Positions 42,906 to 47,373 of a stretch of DNA of 47,373 nt are shown here, piece by piece. Under the pieces are notes generated by a model. The model ran no database searches, had not been told where the DNA came from, and saw nothing but the letters and a program-made list of their open reading frames with translations. The position numbers were made by a program, and so were the translations under genes. The DNA is from an uncultured Christensenella sp. GTDB lineage: Bacteria > Bacillota > Clostridia > Christensenellales > Borkfalkiaceae. Each line of letters begins with the position of its first letter. Within the stretch, counting starts at the first letter, position 1. Location of the stretch: positions 1-47,373 of the forward strand of contig CAJTLF010000014.1 in the NCBI GenBank assembly GCA_910577555.1. Reading direction: 5' to 3'.

Positions 42906-43463
42906 ATGAAATTCGTACTTGCAAGCGCGTCGCCGCGCAGAAGGGAGCTGTTGGGTCAGATTCTGAACGAATTTGAAATTATCCCCGCAGAATCGGAAGA
43001 AAAAGTAAATATTTCGCTGTTCCCCGAACAGACGGCTTGCGCTCTGGCGGAGAGCAAGTGCGACGAAGTTTTTGCCGCAAACGGCGATAAAACGGTAATC
43101 GGTTGCGATACCGTAGTAGTGTTCAACGGCGAAATTTTGGGCAAGCCCGCGGACGCGGCGGACGCCGTTAAAACCTTAAAGGCGTTGTCCGGTAAAACGC
43201 ACTTCGTGATAACGGGCGTGTGCGTGCAAAACAAATTCAAAAAGCTTATCGGGTACGATAAAACGGAAGTTAAATTCAACGCCCTTTCCGAAGAGTTCAT
43301 AAAAAATTACGTGGCGGGCGGCTCGCCTTTGGACAAGGCGGGCAGTTACGGCATACAGGACGGGGGCGTGGTAAAGGAATATTTCGGCAGCTACACCAAC
43401 GTGGTGGGCTTGCCCGTTACGCTTACGAAAAAACTTCTCGACGGAGTGTGCGCAGACTTATGA
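42906..43463 (+). CDS. maf: Maf family nucleotide pyrophosphatase
   Basis: Hydrolyses non-canonical or methylated nucleoside triphosphates; linked to septum formation. 185 residues: LASASPRRRELL (5-16), the ESEEKV loop, the IGCDTVVVFNGEILGKP motif with catalytic Asp, FNALSEEFIKNYV and AGSYGIQDGG (about 144-153). Maf usually neighbours mreB, and here its TGA overlaps the ATG of the MreB-like gene (ATGA, 43460-43463). Confidence 0.94.
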   Translation: MKFVLASASPRRRELLGQILNEFEIIPAESEEKVNISLFPEQTACALAESKCDEVFAANGDKTVIGCDTVVVFNGEILGKPADAADAVKTLKALSGKTHFVITGVCVQNKFKKLIGYDKTEVKFNALSEEFIKNYVAGGSPLDKAGSYGIQDGGVVKEYFGSYTNVVGLPVTLTKKLLDGVCADL

Positions 43464-44473
43464 AGAGATTATCCATCGATTTGGGCGCGTGGGTTACTAA
43501 AATATATATGCCCGGTTGCGGCGTGGTGCTTACCGAAGCAACCTGCATCGCCGTTGAAAAGTATCAGGACCACGGCGAAACCCAACTTCTCGTAAAGGCG
43601 TTCGGCGATAAGGCTCGCGCGCTTTCGGGCAGAGCGGCGGTAAATACCCATATTTTAAACCCCGTTTTCGAAGGGGATATAATTTACGAAAATCTTGCGG
43701 CTGAGCTGCTGGCTTACTTTCTTGAAAAAATAGAAATTCCCCGCAAAAAGGCAAGGCGTACGGAAGCGGTGTTCATTCTTCCGTGCGGCGTTTCGGACGA
43801 GATTAAGCAAAAGTACCGCCGCGTGGCGGAAGATTGCGGCTTGGGCGCGGTATATTTTACCTTTACCCCGTTCGCGGCAGTGCTGGGGCATAACGTGGCG
43901 ATAAGCGAAAGCACGCCCATGTTCTCGCTGGATATAGGTCATTCGCTGACCAACGTTGCGGTAATTTCGCAGGACGGAATAATTTCGGGGCTTAGCGTAA
44001 ATCTCGGCGGCGGCAATATCGACGTGCATCTTATAGACGAGCTTGCGGACAATTACAACCTGAAAATAGGTGCGCTCACCGCCGAAAAGCTGAAAAACAC
44101 GGTGGGCAGTCTTTTAGACGACGACAATAAAATAAACGTCGTGGAAGGTCGCGACGTGAAGAGCGGCGCGCCCGCATCAATCGCTGTGAACTCGTCGCAG
44201 ATTTACAAGGTTATCACCACTTACGTGGATAAGATAATCGAGTACGTAAATCTCGTACTCAACAAACTGCCGCCCGAAGTCGCGTCGGGGGTAATGCACG
44301 GCGGGGTGTACCTGTCGGGCGGGCTTATCAAGCTGGACGGGCTTGCGGAGTATTTAGAGAAAAAGCTGAATATTCCCGTAAACGTTCCCGAAGAGCCGCA
44401 GCTCACTTCGGTAATAGGCGGCGGCGCGGTAATTTCCGGCGACGAGCTTTTGGAACGGCTTACCGTTGAATAA
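43460..44473 (+). CDS. divergent MreB/actin-like protein
   Basis: A 337-residue protein collinear with MreB and in the classical place after maf, but the nucleotide site is altered. Phosphate loop 1 is DLGAWVTKIY (7-16; usual DLGTANTLVY). The EEP motif carrying the catalytic Glu is FTPFAAVLG, with Thr136 in its place. Loop 2 is DIGHSLTNVAVIS (158-170; usual DIGGGTTEVAVIS). The GGG of the adenosine motif is partly kept (LSGGLIKLDGL). mreC/mreD do not follow; a terminator does. It may be a non-hydrolysing filament partner or regulator. The ATG at 43460 overlaps the maf stop. Confidence 0.8.
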   Translation: MKRLSIDLGAWVTKIYMPGCGVVLTEATCIAVEKYQDHGETQLLVKAFGDKARALSGRAAVNTHILNPVFEGDIIYENLAAELLAYFLEKIEIPRKKARRTEAVFILPCGVSDEIKQKYRRVAEDCGLGAVYFTFTPFAAVLGHNVAISESTPMFSLDIGHSLTNVAVISQDGIISGLSVNLGGGNIDVHLIDELADNYNLKIGALTAEKLKNTVGSLLDDDNKINVVEGRDVKSGAPASIAVNSSQIYKVITTYVDKIIEYVNLVLNKLPPEVASGVMHGGVYLSGGLIKLDGLAEYLEKKLNIPVNVPEEPQLTSVIGGGAVISGDELLERLTVE

Positions 44474-44476
44474 ATT

Positions 44477-44553
44477 TGAATTTGGATAAAGTTAAATAAA
44501 ATGGTAATTGAATAGAGTTTAGTAAAATTGAATTTGAATAGAGTTAAGTATAA
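44477..44553 (+). repeat. degenerate short tandem repeat
   Basis: Three imperfect units around GAATAGAGTTAAGTATAAAA and its variants (near 44478, 44510 and 44537), AT-rich, between the MreB-like gene and its terminator. Confidence 0.4.
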
Positions 44554-44586
44554 AAGCCCCCGACGGCACGCCGTCGGGGGCTTTTT
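44554..44586 (+). terminator. intrinsic terminator
   Basis: AAGCCCCCGACGGC pairs with GCCGTCGGGGGCTT; TTTATT follows. Confidence 0.92.
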
Positions 44587-44672
44587 ATTAATAATCTGCT
44601 TTTTTAAATTTTTCGCTAACTAACGGTTAGTTTTAAACAGTTTAAATTTTTATAAGGTATAATTAAATCGTA

Positions 44673-44708
44673 CTTGTCATTCTTAGCCTTTGGCGAAGAA
44701 TCCCCAAG
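44673..44708. repeat. GTCATTCTT...AAGAATCC palindromic element
   Basis: ATTCTT-a-GCC / GGC-g-AAGAAT stem with outer CTTG / CAAG. It resembles the widespread GTCATTCTGAGCGAAG-type intergenic repeat. The rest of the 320-base gap (44474-44793) holds an AACTAA-CGG-TTAGTT hairpin (about 44618), AT-rich sequence and the promoter below. Confidence 0.5.
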
Positions 44709-44742
44709 ATAAACCGCTTTATACGCAATTCGCGTAGTCGGC

Positions 44743-44770
44743 TTACAAAAAGTATTTTATAAAGTATAAT
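44743..44770 (+). promoter_or_regulatory. promoter of the 98-residue gene
   Basis: TTACAA (44743-44748), 16 bases, TATAAT (44765-44770). Confidence 0.5.
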
Positions 44771-44793
44771 CAAAAAAAGAAAGGAGTTGAAAA

Positions 44794-45090
44794 ATGCAAT
44801 ATTCTCTACTATACAATCTTATAATTCCAACGTACGTTAACGCCGTAAAAGATAAAATTGAAAAAGAAGACGAATACGGCAATAAAGCAGAGTTGGAAAA
44901 ATTACAGGAGCAAATAGCAAATTTGCTCGACGATAACGGAAAAAAGTTACTCGCAAGCTTTGCTTTAATGCAAGGAGATTGGAAAGACGAAATTTACTAT
45001 TTCGTTGGCATTTCGGTGCTGAATGCAGGCGTAAAAATAGGTATGCAATTACAAAACGCTTTTATAGTTGACGAGCAGGAAAATATTTAA
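44794..45090 (+). CDS. small soluble helical protein, function unknown
   Basis: A 98-residue acidic, helical protein. A hydrophobic/aromatic start (SLLYNLIIPTYVNAVK) precedes a charged coiled-coil-like helix (EKEDEYGNKAELEKLQEQI, about 23-41) and a C-terminal FVGISVLNAGVKIGMQL helix. The shape recalls small Clostridia proteins of the DUF6809 type, but this is uncertain. Excellent AAAGGAG site, own promoter and terminator: a real monocistronic gene. Confidence 0.75.
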   Translation: MQYSLLYNLIIPTYVNAVKDKIEKEDEYGNKAELEKLQEQIANLLDDNGKKLLASFALMQGDWKDEIYYFVGISVLNAGVKIGMQLQNAFIVDEQENI

Positions 45091-45096
45091 TCGGGT

Positions 45097-45133
45097 GCGG
45101 GTGCGGACTTTTTAAAAGTCCGCACCCGCAATT
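45097..45133 (+). terminator. strong hairpin after the 98-residue gene
   Basis: GCGGGTGCGGACTT pairs with AAGTCCGCACCCGC (14 pairs). It is followed by AATTTAATTAT rather than a pure T run. Confidence 0.7.
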
Positions 45134-45175
45134 TAATTATCACGATAATTTTACCTATCTTTTATTTAGTTTAAC

Positions 45176-45204
45176 TTGATTATTCGCCGTAAATTTTATA
45201 TAAT
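45176..45204 (+). promoter_or_regulatory. promoter of lepA
   Basis: TTGATT (45176-45181), 17 bases, TATAAT (45199-45204). Confidence 0.6.
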
Positions 45205-45235
45205 TTAAGTGAATAAATTTATCTAAGAGAGAAGT

Positions 45236-47041
45236 ATGGGCAAAAAGAGCAATATACGCAACTTTTGTATAATAGCGCATATCGACCACGGCAAATCAAC
45301 CCTTGCCGACCGTCTTATGGAGCGCACGGGTCAGGTTTCCGAAAGGGATATGGAAGCGCAGCTTTTAGACTCTATGGACATAGAGCGCGAGCGCGGAATT
45401 ACCATAAAACTCACTCCCGTGAGAATGTTTTACAAAGCAAAGGACGGGCAGGAGTACGAGTTCAACCTTATCGACACCCCCGGTCACGTGGACTTCACTT
45501 ACGAGGTTTCGCGTTCTCTCGCCGCGTGCGAAGGGGCGATTTTAATCGTGGACGCGTCGCAGGGCGTGGAGGCGCAGACGCTTGCAAACGTTTATCTCGC
45601 GCTTGAAAACAACCTTGAAATTCTGCCCGTAATCAACAAAATAGACCTGCCGTCCGCCCGTCCCGACGAAGTAAAAAAGGAAATCGAAGAAGTAATCGGG
45701 CTGGACGCGTCACAAGCTCCGCTCATCTCCGCAAAGGAAGGGCTGGGCATAGACGACGTTCTCGAAGCGATAGTAAATACCTTTCCCGCGCCCGAGTGCG
45801 ACGAGAGCTTGCCGCTTAAAGCGCTTATTTTCGACAGCTATTACGACAACTATAAGGGCGTAATTCTGTTCGTGCGAATTAAGGACGGAGCGGTAAAGGC
45901 GGGCGACAGAATTAAAACGTTCCGCTCGGACAAGATTTACGAAGTGGTTGAAACGGGCGTGTTCGCCCCCAACCTTACCCCCAAAAACGGGCTTTCCGCG
46001 GGCGACGTAGGCTATATCGCCGCGTCGATAAAATCAATTCAGGACGTAGCGGTTGGCGATACTGTGGTAAACGCCGACAACCCCGCCGCCCGACCTTTGG
46101 ACGGCTACAAGCAGGTTCAGCCCGTGGTGTTCTGCGGAATTTACCCGCTTGACGGCAGCAAGTTCAACGACTTGAAGGACGCTATTTTAAAGCTTCAGTT
46201 AAACGATGCGTCGCTCGTTTTCGAGCCGGACAGCTCGGTCGCGCTCGGGTTCGGCTTCCGTTGCGGCTTTTTAGGGCTGTTGCATATGGAAATCATACAG
46301 GAGCGCATAGAAAGGGAGTTCGGGCTTGAAATAATCACCACCGCGCCGTCGGTCAGCTACAGGGTAGTCAAGACGGACGGGGAAGAGATATTCGTCGATA
46401 ACCCGTCGCACCTGCCGCCGCTCAGCGAAATCGAGCATATGGAAGAGCCTATCGTCAAGTGCGACGTATATTCTCCGCCCGATTACCTTGGGCAGATAAT
46501 GGATTTGTGCCGTGAAAAGCGCGGGGTGTTTCTGCAAATGACGTACCTTGACAAGAGCAGGGTTCGCCTTGAATATAATCTGCCGCTCAACGAGATAATC
46601 TTCGACTTTTTCGATGCAATCAAGTCGCGCACGCGCGGGTATGCGAGCTTTGACTACGAGCTTATAGGCTACGAGCGGAGCAAGCTGGTAAAGCTGGACA
46701 TTATGCTTAACGGCGAAGTTTGCGACGCGCTGTCGATGATAGTTCACGAAGATTCGGCGTATACGCGCGGCAGAATGCTGTGCGAAAACTTAAAGGGAGC
46801 AATACCCCGCCAGCTGTTCGAAATACCCGTACAGGCGGCGATAGGGGGCAAGATTATCGCCCGCGAAACGGTTAAAGCGGTAAGAAAGGACGTGCTTGCT
46901 AAATGCTACGGCGGCGACATAACGCGAAAGAAAAAGCTTCTTGAAAAGCAGAAAGAAGGTAAAAAGCGTATGCGCCAGATTGGCAACGTGGAAGTGCCGT
47001 CGGAAGTGTTTATGCAGATTTTAAAGACCAATAAGGATTAA
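45236..47041 (+). CDS. lepA: elongation factor 4 (LepA)
   Basis: A translational GTPase that acts on stalled or back-translocated ribosomes and in 30S maturation. 601 residues, full length: G1 AHIDHGKST (14-22), switch I GITIKL, G3 DTPGHVDFTYEV, G4 NKIDLP, G5 SAKEG, then domain II. LepA-specific parts follow: FVDNPSHLPP, EPIVKCDVYSPPDYLG, and the C-terminal AKCYGGDITRKKKLLEKQKE with GKKRMRQIGNVEVPSEVF. It stands alone with its own promoter and the repeat array directly downstream. Confidence 0.98.
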   Translation: MGKKSNIRNFCIIAHIDHGKSTLADRLMERTGQVSERDMEAQLLDSMDIERERGITIKLTPVRMFYKAKDGQEYEFNLIDTPGHVDFTYEVSRSLAACEGAILIVDASQGVEAQTLANVYLALENNLEILPVINKIDLPSARPDEVKKEIEEVIGLDASQAPLISAKEGLGIDDVLEAIVNTFPAPECDESLPLKALIFDSYYDNYKGVILFVRIKDGAVKAGDRIKTFRSDKIYEVVETGVFAPNLTPKNGLSAGDVGYIAASIKSIQDVAVGDTVVNADNPAARPLDGYKQVQPVVFCGIYPLDGSKFNDLKDAILKLQLNDASLVFEPDSSVALGFGFRCGFLGLLHMEIIQERIEREFGLEIITTAPSVSYRVVKTDGEEIFVDNPSHLPPLSEIEHMEEPIVKCDVYSPPDYLGQIMDLCREKRGVFLQMTYLDKSRVRLEYNLPLNEIIFDFFDAIKSRTRGYASFDYELIGYERSKLVKLDIMLNGEVCDALSMIVHEDSAYTRGRMLCENLKGAIPRQLFEIPVQAAIGGKIIARETVKAVRKDVLAKCYGGDITRKKKLLEKQKEGKKRMRQIGNVEVPSEVFMQILKTNKD

Positions 47042-47056
47042 AAACGCGTGTATGGG

Positions 47057-47373
47057 AGTTCACGAATTTCTTGGCTATTCTGCGCCTGCGAAATTCCGTG
47101 ATTTTGGGAGACTAAGTTTCCCTGCCCGCAATTTTTAAGGGCAAACGAAAATATAATTGCGGGCATTCCCTTCCAGTGAGCCGAAGGCTTTCGCAAATTG
47201 GGTGCGCCGGCGCAAAGGCGTGACTTTGCTTGCGCAGTGAATAATTGTAGTTCACGAATTTCTTGGCTATTCTGCGAATTAAATAATCCGTGATTTGAAA
47301 GGCTCTGCCTTTCTTTGCGCGATTTAAAAGGGCAAACATAAATATAATCGCGCAAATTCAATCCGCTCAGGTC
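47057..47373 (+). repeat. palindrome-rich repeat array at the window end
   Basis: The tail of one unit (47057-47096), a nearly complete unit like those at 1-385 (from 47097), then from about 47268 the second subtype, whose 106 bases to the window end match 35601-35706 in reverse complement without a visible difference. No gene is supported in this stretch. Confidence 0.85.

Noticed and set aside
47038..47361. Minus-strand frames of 107 and 75 codons at the right end
   Set aside because: Same repeat-derived peptides as at the left end; no ribosome site and no family.
1..47373. tRNA, rRNA, prophage, insertion sequence or CRISPR-Cas genes
   Set aside because: All gaps between genes were read; none shows a T-loop consensus, rRNA sequence or transposase/integrase motif.

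Overview
The window looks like chromosomal DNA of an endospore-forming Bacillota (Clostridia-type) bacterium, probably an uncultured gut-type lineage. The evidence is a set of core sporulation genes (spoVT, spoVB, spoIIGA, sigE, sigG, a CotF-type coat protein, a YlmC/YmxH protein), Gram-positive single-membrane gene content, AGGAGG-type ribosome binding sites, many intrinsic terminators and roughly half G+C by eye. Nearly every gene is on the + strand. No rRNA, tRNA, CRISPR array, prophage or transposase was seen. Both ends of the window lie inside the same dispersed repeat family, so this may be a whole contig that broke at repeats.

Layout. 1-1172: tandem palindrome-rich repeats, then queH (-). 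1294-3532: a solo ABC ATPase with a degenerate active site, and a heavy-metal-exporter-like permease. 3759-9139: a membrane protein coupled to a methyltransferase, then hslO (Hsp33) coupled to a TPR protein and a HEAT-like protein. 9238-9725: two small coat-type genes. 9726-10613: an unusual non-coding stretch with nested inverted repeats, a structured RNA candidate with promoters facing it from both sides, and two tiny ORFs. 10614-15052: spoVT (with a good sigma-G promoter), spoVB, mazG/yabN, dusB. 15094-16360: a small membrane-protein operon (first gene frameshifted) divergent from an XRE repressor whose likely operator lies inside the operon promoter. 16454-18802: spoIIGA-sigE-sigG.

19005-28746 is one long operon: membrane protein, MoxR AAA+ ATPase, DUF58 protein, BatA-type vWA protein, double-vWA protein and a lipoprotein. 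A separately transcribed 1226-residue surface lipoprotein (29045-32725) follows, with a palindromic leader. 32954-35400: marR-degV, a CvpA-like membrane protein and ylmC/ymxH. 35731-36776 (-): a DUF421/DUF4363 pair. 36855-39665: folate genes folC, folP and a folB-folK fusion. 39900-44473: a Ppx/GppA-HD phosphatase, a zinc-ribbon membrane protein, maf and a divergent MreB-like protein. 44794-47041: a small unknown gene and lepA.

How the genes work together. SpoIIGA processes pro-sigma-E in the mother cell, sigma-G acts in the forespore, and SpoVT adjusts the sigma-G regulon. SpoVB supports spore cortex synthesis and the CotF/YmxH proteins belong to the spore envelope. The MoxR/DUF58/vWA operon is the type thought to assemble or mature extracytoplasmic protein complexes, and the two lipoproteins next to it are natural candidate clients. 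Housekeeping functions are queuosine salvage/synthesis, tRNA dihydrouridine, NTP sanitation (MazG, Maf), folate synthesis, polyphosphate/ppGpp metabolism, redox chaperoning and translation (LepA).
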